From the NCBI GenBank assembly GCA_963665195.1, contig OY762070.1, positions 4,340,001 to 4,404,000 on the forward strand: DNA of 64,000 nt, written 5' to 3'. Of the stretch, positions 1 through 9,162 are shown piece after piece; position 1 is the first letter of the stretch, and each line of letters begins with the position of its first letter. The notes below the pieces were generated by a model. That model was not told the origin of the DNA. It did no database searches and worked only from the letters and a program-made list of their open reading frames with translations. The translations under genes were made by a program, and so were the position numbers. Source of the DNA: VXYL01 sp963665195. Its GTDB lineage: Bacteria; Pseudomonadota; Gammaproteobacteria; Pseudomonadales; Azotimanducaceae.

Positions 1-2
1 TC

Positions 3-656
3 TACAAGATCATCAAGCTGCCCGGCAACCTGCCCGGCGAGTCGCTGTTTCCGGTCTGGCTGAAAGGCGTCAGCGGCTACTTCCGGCAGGAGTACCCGGC
101 GCACCAGCACGCTCCTGATGTCGAGGAGGGGCGCCGGCTGCTGGCCTTGGCGGTCGATGAACTGGGCTTGGATGCGCTGCCGCCGCTGGTGATGCTGATC
201 GGCGACAGCCCCTCCGCGCGCAAGCAGGCGGAGTACTACCAGAACCGCTTCAAGGAAACCCTCGGCATCGACATCAAGATCGACCAGCAGATCTTCAAGC
301 AGCGCTTGGCGAAGATGACGGCCGGGGAGTACGACTTGGTGGCCGCCGGCTGGGGCCCGGACTACGACGATCCGATGACGTTCGGCGATCTGTTCACCTC
401 GTGGAACGAGAACAACCGCGGCCGCTACGCGAGTGAGGCGCTCGACGCGGCGGTGGATGTCGCCCGCGCTTCCTCGGATCCGAAGACCAGGATGGATGCC
501 TTCGCGGTGGTGCAGGACATCATCTACGACGACGCGGCCATCCTGATGAACTACGAGGCTGGCTCCGTGTACGTCGCCGACCCGCGCGTCAAAGGCGTCG
601 TGCGCCGGGCGGTGGGCACGGACCCGGACTACACCAACGCCTGGATCGACGGCTGA
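3..656 (+). CDS. Oligopeptide ABC transporter substrate-binding protein, C-terminal part (5' end outside window)
   Basis: This is the last ~217 residues of a periplasmic solute-binding protein of the SBP_bac_5 (OppA/DppA) family, which captures peptides and delivers them to the permease pair encoded next. The frame is open from base 3, so the start lies upstream of the window. The stretch AGWGPDYDDPMTFGDLF followed by a Tyr-rich end (YASEALDAAVD, YEAGSVYVADPRV) resembles the ligand-closing lobe of OppA-like proteins. The stop TGA shares its last A with the ATG of the permease gene, so translation is probably coupled. Peptide specificity is inferred from family and operon only. Confidence 0.85.
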   Translation, partial: YKIIKLPGNLPGESLFPVWLKGVSGYFRQEYPAHQHAPDVEEGRRLLALAVDELGLDALPPLVMLIGDSPSARKQAEYYQNRFKETLGIDIKIDQQIFKQRLAKMTAGEYDLVAAGWGPDYDDPMTFGDLFTSWNENNRGRYASEALDAAVDVARASSDPKTRMDAFAVVQDIIYDDAAILMNYEAGSVYVADPRVKGVVRRAVGTDPDYTNAWIDG

Positions 657-1588
657 TGCTGCGCTATACGCTGAAGCGGCTCTTGCAGGGCGTGATCACG
701 GTTTGGTTCATCGCCACGGCGACGTTCTTCGCCATGCACACGGTGCCGGGCGATCCGCTTGCCAACGACAAGGCGGTGCCGCCCGAAATCTGGGCCAACC
801 TGCAAGCGCGCTACGGCCTCGACAAGCCGCTCATGGAGCAATACGGCATCTATCTCGCCAACATGCTGCAAGGCGACTTCGGCATCTCCTACACGCAGCA
901 GAACCGCGAGGTGAACGACATCATCACCGAGCACTTCAAGGTCTCGGCGACGCTCGGCATTCTCGCCGTGGTCTTCGCCGCATTCGGCGGGATTCTCTGG
1001 GGCGCGCTCACGGCGCTGTACCGCAACCGGGCGCCGGACATCGTCATCGTCTTTCTGGTGATTCTCGGCATCTCGGTGCCGAGCTTCGTATTTGCCGCGC
1101 TCGGCCAGCTCAGCGTGGTGAAGATCAACGATTGGCTCGGCTTCACGCTGTTCCCCGTGGCCGGCTGGGGCACCGTGCAGCACATGCTGGTGCCGTCCAT
1201 GGTGCTCGGCCTCGGCACGATGGCGTTCCTGACCCGGCTGATGCGTTCGTCGATGCTGGAAATCGCCAACTCGGACTTCATCCGCACGGCGCGTTCGAAG
1301 GGCCTGCCGGCGACGCGGGTGTTCCGCAAGCATCAGCTGCGCAACGCCATCCTGCCGGTGATCACCGTGCTCGGCCCGTCCATCGCGGCCATTACCACCG
1401 GCGGCTTCGTGGTGGAGATCGTGTTCGCGATTCCCGGCCTCGGCCGCTACTTCGTGCAGGCCGTGCAGCAGTCGGACTACACCGTCATCATGGGCACGAC
1501 GGTGTTCTACGGCGCATTCCTCGTCTTCATGGTGATCGTCGTGGATCTGATCTACGGGCTGGTCGATCCGCGCGTGCGTTTGGAGTAG
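656..1588 (+). CDS. oppB: Oligopeptide ABC transporter permease, OppB/DppB type
   Basis: An inner-membrane permease of 310 residues, the usual length for OppB/DppB. It begins with the typical first helix (MLRYTLKRLLQGVITVWF) and the HTVPGDP motif that follows it. Later hydrophobic segments cover roughly residues 100-120, 130-160, 175-195, 235-255 and 280-303. The cytoplasmic EAA-like loop (DFIRTARSKGLP, about residue 212) contacts the ATPases. The ATG overlaps the stop of the binding-protein gene (TGATG). It should form a heterodimer with the next gene product. Dipeptide and oligopeptide transporters are hard to separate by sequence, so the symbol is a family assignment. Confidence 0.9.
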   Translation: MLRYTLKRLLQGVITVWFIATATFFAMHTVPGDPLANDKAVPPEIWANLQARYGLDKPLMEQYGIYLANMLQGDFGISYTQQNREVNDIITEHFKVSATLGILAVVFAAFGGILWGALTALYRNRAPDIVIVFLVILGISVPSFVFAALGQLSVVKINDWLGFTLFPVAGWGTVQHMLVPSMVLGLGTMAFLTRLMRSSMLEIANSDFIRTARSKGLPATRVFRKHQLRNAILPVITVLGPSIAAITTGGFVVEIVFAIPGLGRYFVQAVQQSDYTVIMGTTVFYGAFLVFMVIVVDLIYGLVDPRVRLE

Positions 1589-1591
1589 CCG

Positions 1592-2995
1592 ATGGCAGAG
1601 TCCGCAGCGTCCGGCGTGGCCTTCGAGCGCGTTCAGGTAGAACGCGAAGTCGAAGCGCTGACGCGGCCGTCGCTGTCGTATTGGCAGGACGCGTGGATTC
1701 GCCTGCGCGCCAACACCCGGGCGCTGATCTCGCTGTATCTCGTGATCGCCCTGATGGTCTTCACGCTGGTCGGCCCGCTGCTTTGGCGCGTGGATCCGGC
1801 GGCGCAGGACCTCGATCAGATCAGCGTCCCGCCGGGCGCGGACCGCAGCGTGATGGTGGTCGGCGACTACGTCCCGTGGCGCGGCGTGGTCGTGGAAACG
1901 GTTCCCGCGGGCGGCAGCGGCGAACTTGCGGCGCCTGCTTCCCTGGCGGCGGAAGGTCCGGCGGAGACCCGCTCCGTGCGATTGCGCTGGGCGCCGGTGC
2001 CGGGCGCGGCGGGGTATCGCGTCTTCCGCAACATCTTTGACCCCGAGCCGGACGGCGCATTGGGTCTGCCGATCGGCGACGTGCTGGACCCGGCCACGGT
2101 GGGATTCGAGGATCGCCTGGATCTGAAGCCGCTGCGCTACTTCTACTCCGTGGTCGCGCTCGACGAGTTCGGCCGGGAAGCCGACGCCTGGGCGACGTTC
2201 GCGGTCGATGTGACGCGCGTAATCACCGCCGACGAGGCGGTCGCCAAGGGGCTTGTGGATTCGGCTGATGAGATTCGCCCAGGGGACACGCTGCGCCTTG
2301 CCCTGCACCCGTTCGGCACGGACTACCTCGGTCGGGATCTCTTGGCGCGGCTGATGCACGGGGCGCAGGTTTCGCTCTTCATCGGCATCGTCGCGCCGTT
2401 CGCCTTCGTGGTGCTCGGCATCGTCTACGGCAGCGTGGCCGGCTTCGTCGGCGGGCGTGCCGACCAGCTCTTGATGCGCTTTGCGGATTTCGTGGTGGCG
2501 CTGCCGTTCCTGCTCTTCATGATCCTGTTCCGCATCCTGTTCGGCATCGAGGCCGGGGACAGCGGCATCGGGCCGATGATGGTCGCCATGGTGCTCTTGA
2601 GCTGGCCAGCGGCGGCGCGCCTGGTGCGCGGACAGATTCTGCAAATCCGCGAAGAAGGCTACATCGGCGCATCGCGCCTGCTCGGTGCGAAGACTGGCTA
2701 TCTGGTGCTCCGGCACATGATCCCGAACACCATGGGCGTGATTCTGGTGACGCTCACCTTCGCCGTGCCGAGCGCGATCTTCACGGAAGCCTTCCTGTCG
2801 TTCATCGGCATGGGCGTGGCGCCGCCGACGCCTTCCTGGGGCAGCATGTCCAACGAGGGTTTGAAGACCATGCTCACCACGCCCCACGAACTGATCTTCC
2901 CGGCGGCCTTCATCAGCATCACGGTGCTGGCCTTCAACCTGCTCGGCGACGGCCTGCGCGATGCCTTGGATGCGCGCATGAGGGCGACGGAATGA
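1592..2995 (+). CDS. oppC: Oligopeptide ABC transporter permease, OppC/DppC type, with a periplasmic Fn3-like insertion
   Basis: The second inner-membrane permease subunit. It has 467 residues where the family usually has about 280-340. The extra ~155 residues lie between the first helix (about 45-65) and the conserved HPFGTDYLGRDLLARL motif (about 239-254), which normally follows soon after that helix. Within the insertion, residues ~113-207 read like a fibronectin type III fold: LRWAPVPGAAGYRVFR near its start and YFYSVVALDEFGRE near its end give the Trp and Tyr core pattern. The insertion should face the periplasm, where the binding protein docks. The C-terminal five-helix core and EAA loop (GYIGASRLLGAK) look normal. 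It starts 3 bases after the oppB stop. Confidence 0.9.
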   Translation: MAESAASGVAFERVQVEREVEALTRPSLSYWQDAWIRLRANTRALISLYLVIALMVFTLVGPLLWRVDPAAQDLDQISVPPGADRSVMVVGDYVPWRGVVVETVPAGGSGELAAPASLAAEGPAETRSVRLRWAPVPGAAGYRVFRNIFDPEPDGALGLPIGDVLDPATVGFEDRLDLKPLRYFYSVVALDEFGREADAWATFAVDVTRVITADEAVAKGLVDSADEIRPGDTLRLALHPFGTDYLGRDLLARLMHGAQVSLFIGIVAPFAFVVLGIVYGSVAGFVGGRADQLLMRFADFVVALPFLLFMILFRILFGIEAGDSGIGPMMVAMVLLSWPAAARLVRGQILQIREEGYIGASRLLGAKTGYLVLRHMIPNTMGVILVTLTFAVPSAIFTEAFLSFIGMGVAPPTPSWGSMSNEGLKTMLTTPHELIFPAAFISITVLAFNLLGDGLRDALDARMRATE

Positions 2996-4011
2996 GCGCC
3001 CTCTTGGAAGTGCGCGACCTGCGCGTCGAATTCGATACCTACGGCGGCACGGTGCAAGCCGTGCGCGGCGTGTCGTTCGACCTGTATCGCGGCAAGACGC
3101 TGGCCATCGTCGGCGAATCGGGCTGCGGCAAATCGGTCACCGTGCAGAGCATCATGGGCCTGATCCCCATGCCGCCGGGACGCATCACCAGCGGCACGGC
3201 AAAGCTCGACGGCCACGATGTGATTCGCGACAAGCGGATCGAAGGCAAGGACATCCGCGGGCGGGTGGTGGGGATGATCTTCCAGGATCCGATGAGCTCC
3301 TTGAATCCCACCATGACCATCGGCGATCAGATCGCGGAGACGCTGCAAGTCCATCGCGGCTACAGCCACCGTCGCGCCCTTGCCCGCGCCGTCGAACTCA
3401 TCGACATGACGCGCATCCCGGAAGCGGCCAAGCGCGCCCGGCAGTATCCGTTCGAGTTCTCCGGCGGCATGCTGCAGCGGTCGATGATCGCCATGTCCTT
3501 GGCCTGCGAACCGTCCATCCTCATCGCCGACGAGCCGACCACGGCGCTCGACGTCACCATCCAAGCGCAGATCCTCGACCTGATGGGCGACTTGCAGCGC
3601 GACAACGACATGGCCATCGTGCTCATCACGCATGATCTCGGCGTCGTTGCCCGCATGGCCGACGAAGTGCTGGTGATGTACGCTGGCGAGGTGGTGGAAC
3701 GCGGCGGCGTGGACGATGTCTTCTACCGCTCCGGGCATCCCTACACGCTCGGCCTGAAGGCCGCCATGCCATCCAACCGGGAAGGCGGCGCCGAGCGGCT
3801 CGAACCCATCGACGGCAGCCCGCCGGATCTTTTCGCGCCGCCCGCCGGCTGCGGCTATTTCGCGCGCTGCCCCTATGCGATGCGCACCTGCCAGGACGAC
3901 CATCCGCCGCCATTCGATCTCGACACCGCGCATCAGGCCCGCTGCTGGCTGCACCATGCGGATTGCGAGCAGAGCGTCGCCGGTCTCAGCCGCTCGGAAG
4001 AAAGCGCATGA
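2992..4011 (+). CDS. oppD: Oligopeptide ABC transporter ATP-binding protein, OppD/DppD type
   Basis: A cytoplasmic ATPase subunit of 339 residues that powers the permease pair. Visible motifs are Walker A GESGCGKS (about residue 41), an ABC signature FSGGMLQRSM, and Walker B ILIADEPTTALD followed by the switch histidine in LITHDLG. The C-terminal oligopeptide-transporter extension carries the cysteine pattern CGYFARCPYAMRTC, which in some DppD proteins binds an iron-sulphur cluster. The ATG overlaps the end of oppC by four bases (ATGA), so the two are probably translationally coupled. Length and motif order are normal for the family. Confidence 0.93.
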   Translation: MSALLEVRDLRVEFDTYGGTVQAVRGVSFDLYRGKTLAIVGESGCGKSVTVQSIMGLIPMPPGRITSGTAKLDGHDVIRDKRIEGKDIRGRVVGMIFQDPMSSLNPTMTIGDQIAETLQVHRGYSHRRALARAVELIDMTRIPEAAKRARQYPFEFSGGMLQRSMIAMSLACEPSILIADEPTTALDVTIQAQILDLMGDLQRDNDMAIVLITHDLGVVARMADEVLVMYAGEVVERGGVDDVFYRSGHPYTLGLKAAMPSNREGGAERLEPIDGSPPDLFAPPAGCGYFARCPYAMRTCQDDHPPPFDLDTAHQARCWLHHADCEQSVAGLSRSEESA

Positions 4012-4979
4012 CCGCCCCCCTCGTCGAAATCAACGGCCTCACCAAGCATTTCCCCATCGGCCGCGGCCAAGTGGTGCACGCCGTGGACGACGTATCGCTC
4101 GACATCGAAGCGCGCGAGATCGTCGGCCTCGTCGGCGAGAGCGGCTCGGGCAAGTCCACGCTCGGCAAGACGGTGCTCGGCCTGCACGACAAGACCGGCG
4201 GCAATGTGGTCTACAAAGGCGAAACGCTGCCTGCCAGCTACGCCGCGGCAGACTTCCGCCGCTACGCGCAGACGATGCAGATGATCTTCCAGGATCCGTA
4301 TTCGTCGCTCAATCCGCGCATGACGGTGGGCGAAATCGTCGGCGAGGGACTGAAACTGCACACGAGTCTCGGCAAGACCGAGATCCGCGAAAAGGCGGCG
4401 GATTGGCTGAAGCGCGTGGGACTGAACCCGGACCACATGTCGCGCTACCCGCACGAGTTCTCGGGCGGTCAGCGGCAGCGTATCGGCATCGCCCGGGCGC
4501 TGGTACTGGAGCCGGAGTTCGTTGTCTGCGACGAACCGATCTCGGCCCTCGACGTCTCGGTGCAGGCGCAGGTGGTGAACCTGCTCGATGAACTGAAGGA
4601 GTCCATGGGCTTGACGCTGCTGTTCATCGCCCATGATCTGTCCATGGTGCGCTACGTCTCGGACCGCATGGCCGTGATGTACCTCGGCTCGCTGGTGGAA
4701 CTCGGACCCGCGAACCGCGTCTTCTTCGCACCCAAGCATCCCTACACGGAACTCCTGATCGGTTCCAATCCAGAGCCGGACCCCGCGAGCGAGCGCGACC
4801 GGCCATCGACCGCCATCCGCGGCGAGATTCCTTCCCCGGTCAACGTCGGCGAAGGCTGCCGCTTCGCGGGGCGCTGCCCGAAGGTCATGGACGTATGCCG
4901 GGGCACGACGCCGCCACTCATCCCGGTACGCGACGCGGATCAGCCGGACAGGTTGGTCGCCTGCCATCTATACGACTGA
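4008..4979 (+). CDS. oppF: Oligopeptide ABC transporter ATP-binding protein, OppF/DppF type
   Basis: The second ATPase subunit, 323 residues. Walker A is GESGSGKST, the signature is FSGGQRQRIGIARAL, Walker B is FVVCDEPISALD, and the C-terminal extension has CRFAGRCPKVMDVC. The reading frame is open further upstream (to 3963), but the ATG at 4008 overlaps the oppD stop as ATGA and gives the normal family start (TAPLVEINGLTKHF), so that start was chosen. It completes a five-gene importer operon in the standard A-B-C-D-F order. Confidence 0.93.
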   Translation: MTAPLVEINGLTKHFPIGRGQVVHAVDDVSLDIEAREIVGLVGESGSGKSTLGKTVLGLHDKTGGNVVYKGETLPASYAAADFRRYAQTMQMIFQDPYSSLNPRMTVGEIVGEGLKLHTSLGKTEIREKAADWLKRVGLNPDHMSRYPHEFSGGQRQRIGIARALVLEPEFVVCDEPISALDVSVQAQVVNLLDELKESMGLTLLFIAHDLSMVRYVSDRMAVMYLGSLVELGPANRVFFAPKHPYTELLIGSNPEPDPASERDRPSTAIRGEIPSPVNVGEGCRFAGRCPKVMDVCRGTTPPLIPVRDADQPDRLVACHLYD

Positions 4980-4985
4980 TCCGCC

Positions 4986-7604
4986 TTGAGCAACCGCAGG
5001 GCTCGCCTTGCGCTGATCGTGCTCCTCGGTGCGCCCATCGCCGCCGCGGATTGGATCGAACAACGACCTGCGGAAGATGGCTGGGGCGTGCGTCACGCCA
5101 CGTATTCGCTGCGGGTGGTGGACTACGAGGGCAAACCTGTCGAAACGACGGTGTCGCTGTCGGAGGAGCCGCCGGGACTCGTGCGGGGCAGGACCGTGGC
5201 GCAGGCCCGGTCAGATGCCGACGGACGGGCACGTTTCACTGGCATTACCAGCCCGCGTCCGCTCGTTGTCGAAGTCGGCGGCTCCTATCGCCTCCGGCCA
5301 CACACGCGATTCCTGCGGCGTTTAGCCACCGGCGGCTCTGCCGACCTCGGCGCATCGACGCTCGAACGCAACTTCATCGTCAGCGGCGTGATCTACGAGG
5401 AGGCGGAGGATGGCAACCGGCGCCTGCTGCCTGCCTATGTCCTACTGAGTTCCGACAGCAGCGGTGGATCGGTCATTCGCAGCGGCCTCGAGCTCGGTGC
5501 CGTTTTCCGGCATGAGCATCTCGACGCGCAGTCGATGCAGATCATCATTCGCCCCGGCGATGGTCGCCGGGGCCGGCAATACGCCGTGCCGTTTGCTGCG
5601 GATCCGCAGCGTCCGCATCGGCATCTCCTGATGACGCTGCCCCGCGTGGACTCGAGCGATCAGTCCGTGCGCGTCGAAGAGGCCGGGTGGCCCGCCGGTG
5701 TACCGGACGCTGCGCTGCCTGGGAGAATCGAGGGCCGCGCCGTCACGCCGGACGGCCGCCCCATTCCTCGGTTGCGTCTGCAGGGAAACTGGCGCGGCGT
5801 GCGCGGAACGCAGAGCGTCGAAACCGACGACGACGGACGGTTCTCCATGACCGGCGACTTCCCGGGCGACGTGGTCGCTCTGGTTCCCTGGGGACCTTCG
5901 TACGGCGTCTTCCACGAACCGGGTCCGGTCGAAGTAGAGGTCGAGACGGTCAGACGACTGAAACTGTCCGTCAAGGGCGAGCGCGTTGGGCGGATCGACT
6001 TCGCTTGGCTCCATGGCAATGAGTGGCTGCCCATAGACCCCAGGGTCTTGCGCGGCAACCCCCGATACGCGACGGAGCAGGTACTGCTCCGCGCCCGAGT
6101 CCCGGGCCGCATCGACCGGATGGTGGCGTATCCACCGACGGGATCCACGATCGAACTGGATTACCGCTCCGACAAGGCCCACTCGCTTCGCGTCCTCCAT
6201 CGCGGCGTTCCCGTGCCAGGCGCGATCATCGACGTTTTGGACGCGGCGGCACCGCCGCGCCCCGGGGCAGTGCCGTGGCACGAGCGGCTTGCAGGCGGTC
6301 GCCTCAACAGAGTCGCCGCCGATGCGGACGGTCGCACGACCCTCGCCGGGGATCCCGCAGCGCACTATGTCGCGCAAGTTTACGCGCCGGGGTACGAACC
6401 GGCGCGCGTGCGCTGGAATGCTGACACGGAAACCGTGGTCGATCTCGTCGCCCACGATGCGCGAGTGCGTTTCCAAGGCTTGGATGGAGGCGCGCAGCTT
6501 GCCGTGACCGCGGCAGGCAGCGACTCGCTTGTCAGTCTCAGCCAGATCCCGGGCGATGCCCCAGTGGTACTGCGCTTGGCGCCGGGGCGCTACGACGCGA
6601 CGGTTGAGGATCGCGACGGTACCGTTCTGCGCGGACGCACGCTGCGCGCTCGGTCTGGTGCCCAAACGGTCGACATGCGAGCCGACCGGCGGCCGCGCGT
6701 GGTGGTTCGCATTCCTCGTTCGACACCGCTGGATTGGTTCGTGTCGGCAACCCGGCGTACGCCGCCGACGGGCACGGTAACCCGGGAGGAATCCCGCGCC
6801 AGCGGGTTCCTATCGCCTGAGTTCGGGTCAATAATCGAGGCCGACCAGCCTGACCCGACGACGCGAGTGCTTGCGCTGCCAGGCACCGGGCGATGGCTAG
6901 TCCACGCCAATGCGGGTTGGGAAGCGGATCTGGCGCTCTTCACCGAGGGCGACCTGCAGGCCGAGCAAGTTCTCGATCTCGCGCTGCCGCGGCTTGACGC
7001 ATCGCTCGTGGGGACGCCTACATTCGTTCGGCGTGACGCACCGATTCACGGTTTCGCCGGCCCGCGGATGCTGCTGCTAGCCGCTTCTGCCAGCGCGTCG
7101 CCGTGGCACATCCTCGCCACCAGCGCAGGCAGGGAGCTTGCCGACACCGTCGATCGTTCGTTCACGCTCGATCACCTGCCGCCGGGCGAATACCGCCTAT
7201 TCCATCATCTGGCGGACGAGGAGGCGTGGGGCGGCTTCGAGGTCTCCCTGGCGTCGGGGAAGACCACGCGAGTTGGCAGATTCGGCACGCGCGAATCCGG
7301 CCCTTGGACCGTCGACGTAACCGACGGCGCTGGCCACCCAGTGACCGGTGCGACTCTGCGTATCCGCGATCGCCTGCACGAGGCATGGACGAGATTCGTC
7401 GCGTCCGACAGATCCACCGCCGTATACGCGGACAATCCGATTCCGGCGCCGCCCGCCGTCCAGTTGGGCGGCACGCCCGTCACCTTCGATGCGGTCCGCG
7501 CTGGCTGGGTGGAGCTGGTGCTCGACGACCCGGCGGGGCCGAACCGGCACTATCTGCGCAAGGCGGAACCTGGGCGCACGCTGCGTCTTGTGGTGGATCA
7601 ATGA
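4986..7604 (+). CDS. Large secreted protein with carboxypeptidase-regulatory-like (CnaB/Ig-type) domains, function unknown
   Basis: An 872-residue protein with an apparent signal peptide (RLALIVLLGAPIAAA) and a TTG start six bases after oppF, so it is probably co-transcribed with the importer. Several segments look like beta-sandwich domains of the carboxypeptidase-regulatory or CnaB type: residues ~40-100 (VVDYEGKPVETTVSL, then DADGRARFTGI), ~245-300 (GRIEGRAVTPDGRPIPRLRL, then DDDGRFSM), ~405-480 and ~800-850 (VTDGAGHPVTGATLRI). No catalytic motif was recognised. It may be a surface or periplasmic scaffold; a link to peptide uptake rests only on position. The TTG start is reasonable because the signal peptide begins right after it. 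Confidence 0.75.
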   Translation: MSNRRARLALIVLLGAPIAAADWIEQRPAEDGWGVRHATYSLRVVDYEGKPVETTVSLSEEPPGLVRGRTVAQARSDADGRARFTGITSPRPLVVEVGGSYRLRPHTRFLRRLATGGSADLGASTLERNFIVSGVIYEEAEDGNRRLLPAYVLLSSDSSGGSVIRSGLELGAVFRHEHLDAQSMQIIIRPGDGRRGRQYAVPFAADPQRPHRHLLMTLPRVDSSDQSVRVEEAGWPAGVPDAALPGRIEGRAVTPDGRPIPRLRLQGNWRGVRGTQSVETDDDGRFSMTGDFPGDVVALVPWGPSYGVFHEPGPVEVEVETVRRLKLSVKGERVGRIDFAWLHGNEWLPIDPRVLRGNPRYATEQVLLRARVPGRIDRMVAYPPTGSTIELDYRSDKAHSLRVLHRGVPVPGAIIDVLDAAAPPRPGAVPWHERLAGGRLNRVAADADGRTTLAGDPAAHYVAQVYAPGYEPARVRWNADTETVVDLVAHDARVRFQGLDGGAQLAVTAAGSDSLVSLSQIPGDAPVVLRLAPGRYDATVEDRDGTVLRGRTLRARSGAQTVDMRADRRPRVVVRIPRSTPLDWFVSATRRTPPTGTVTREESRASGFLSPEFGSIIEADQPDPTTRVLALPGTGRWLVHANAGWEADLALFTEGDLQAEQVLDLALPRLDASLVGTPTFVRRDAPIHGFAGPRMLLLAASASASPWHILATSAGRELADTVDRSFTLDHLPPGEYRLFHHLADEEAWGGFEVSLASGKTTRVGRFGTRESGPWTVDVTDGAGHPVTGATLRIRDRLHEAWTRFVASDRSTAVYADNPIPAPPAVQLGGTPVTFDAVRAGWVELVLDDPAGPNRHYLRKAEPGRTLRLVVDQ

Positions 7605-7647
7605 AGCTCGGAGGCCGCGGACCACCGACTTCGCGAGTACGAGTCCG

Positions 7648-7680
7648 GCGCGGGCGAGGGCAAGCCTCGCCCTTGCGCGC
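7648..7680. terminator. GC-rich hairpin, possible transcription terminator
   Basis: GGGCGAGG at 7652-7659 and CCTCGCCC at 7665-7672 form a perfect 8-bp stem with a 5-base loop; GCGC on both sides can lengthen it. It lies between the secreted-protein gene and the NfeD gene. No T-run follows, so intrinsic termination is uncertain; it may only stabilise a transcript end. Confidence 0.35.
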
Positions 7681-7757
7681 TTCCTGCCGCAATGGCCTTG
7701 TCACCGCACTGCCGAACGGGTTAGGTTGGCCCCGGTTGGTTGAACGGGAGCGATTCC

Positions 7758-8198
7758 ATGCCGTGGTGGGCTTGGCTAGCGTCCGGCGGGGCGTTGATGG
7801 CGTTGGAACTGACGGTGGCGGACGCCTCCTTCTATCTGATCTTCATCGGCGTGGCGGCGGTGATCGTCGGCGTCGCGGAAGCGGGCGGCGCGGGGCTGCC
7901 GATGTTCGGGCAGTGGCTGTCGTTCGCGGCGCTGGCGATCATCGGCATGGTGTTCTTCCGGGACCGCCTTTACGAACGTTGGCGCGGCAATGCGCCCGGC
8001 TTCGACGGCTCCGGGGTTGGCGAACGGGTCGAAGTCGCTGAGGACGTGCCGAGCGGCGGCCGGACGCGGGTCGCCATGCGCGGCAGCCAATGGGACGCCA
8101 CCAATGTCGGCGCATCGCCCATCGCTTCCGGCACGGTGGCGGAGGTGGTCGCGCACGACGGCAATCGGCTCGACATCAAGAACATCGCCGAGAACTGA
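7758..8198 (+). CDS. NfeD family membrane protein (short form)
   Basis: A 146-residue NfeD-like protein with two hydrophobic stretches at the N-terminus (WWAWLASGGALMALEL..., then WLSFAALAIIGMVFF) and a C-terminal OB-fold-like domain ending GTVAEVVAHDGNRLDI. NfeD proteins partner SPFH proteins in membrane microdomains, and the next gene encodes one. The frame opens at a TTG at 7740, but the ATG at 7758 has a good ribosome site (GGGAG at 7745-7749) and gives the usual short N-terminus, so it was preferred. Confidence 0.88.
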   Translation: MPWWAWLASGGALMALELTVADASFYLIFIGVAAVIVGVAEAGGAGLPMFGQWLSFAALAIIGMVFFRDRLYERWRGNAPGFDGSGVGERVEVAEDVPSGGRTRVAMRGSQWDATNVGASPIASGTVAEVVAHDGNRLDIKNIAEN

Positions 8199-8216
8199 GG
8201 GGCTTAAGGAGGAATC

Positions 8217-9152
8217 ATGGACGCCGGACTCATCGTCGCCGCGGTGATCGCGCTGATCGCGATCATCGTCATCATCAAGACCGCGGTGGTGGTGCCGCAG
8301 CAGAGCGCCTACATCATCGAGAATCTGGGACGCTTCTCCCGGGTGCTGTCGCCCGGCTTCAACATCCTCGTGCCGTTTCTGGAGCGCGTCGCCTACAAGC
8401 ACTCGCTGAAGGAGCAGGCGATCGACGTGGAAGAGCAGATCTGCATCACCGCGGACAACGTGCAGGTGGGCGTGGACGGCGTGCTCTACTTGCAGGTGAT
8501 GGATCCGCAGTCCGCCTCCTACGGCATCGCCGACTACCTGTTCGCCATCGCCCAGCTCGCGCAGACCACGTTGCGCAGCGAGATCGGCAAGATCGAACTC
8601 GACAAGACCTTCGAGGAACGCAACCACATCAATCTGCGCGTGGTGGAGGAGCTCGACAAGGCCTCCAATCCGTGGGGCGTGAAGGTGCTGCGCTACGAGA
8701 TCAAGAACATCAACCCGCCAGCCGACGTCGTGACCGCCATGGAGAAGCAGATGCGCGCCGAGCGCGAGAAGCGCGCCACCGTTCTGCAATCCGAAGGCGA
8801 CCGGGATGCCAAGATCAACGAGGCGGAGGGCGAGAAACAGCGCGTCATTAAGGAATCCGAAGCCGCTAGGGAACAGCAGGTCAACGAGGCCCAAGGCGAG
8901 GCGTCGGCCATTCTGGCGGTCGCCGAAGCGACGGCCGAGGGCTTGAAGAAGGTAGCCGAGGCGCTGGAATCCGAAGGTGGCGACAAGGCCATGCAGTTGC
9001 GCGTCGCTGAAGACTACTTGGAGCGGTTCGGCAATATCGCCAAGGAGGGCAATACGCTCATCGTGCCGGCGAACCTCGGCGATGTCTCCTCGATGATCGG
9101 CGCCGCGACCAACGTGCTCACCACGCTCACTCCGAAGTCGCCCTCGAACTGA
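8217..9152 (+). CDS. SPFH/Band 7 membrane protein (QmcA/paraslipin-like)
   Basis: A 311-residue SPFH-domain protein. An N-terminal membrane anchor (residues ~3-22) is followed by the band 7 domain (PQQSAYIIENLGRFSRVLSPGFNILVPF) and a long charged coiled coil (~175-260, MRAEREKRATVLQSEGDRDA). These proteins form membrane scaffolds with NfeD partners; the NfeD gene lies 18 bases upstream. The start is strongly supported: the near-perfect Shine-Dalgarno TTAAGGAGG sits 4 bases before the ATG. Length and domain order match QmcA/YbbK-type proteins. Confidence 0.93.
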   Translation: MDAGLIVAAVIALIAIIVIIKTAVVVPQQSAYIIENLGRFSRVLSPGFNILVPFLERVAYKHSLKEQAIDVEEQICITADNVQVGVDGVLYLQVMDPQSASYGIADYLFAIAQLAQTTLRSEIGKIELDKTFEERNHINLRVVEELDKASNPWGVKVLRYEIKNINPPADVVTAMEKQMRAEREKRATVLQSEGDRDAKINEAEGEKQRVIKESEAAREQQVNEAQGEASAILAVAEATAEGLKKVAEALESEGGDKAMQLRVAEDYLERFGNIAKEGNTLIVPANLGDVSSMIGAATNVLTTLTPKSPSN

Positions 9153-9162
9153 GCAGCCCGGC

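Noticed and set aside
629..2887. Long minus-strand frame of 752 codons
   Set aside because: It lies opposite two clear permease genes; the product is rich in His, Arg and Asp without domain sense, as expected in a high-GC genome.
2698..4967. Two long minus-strand frames
   Set aside because: They are antisense to oppC, oppD and oppF, which have full motif support.
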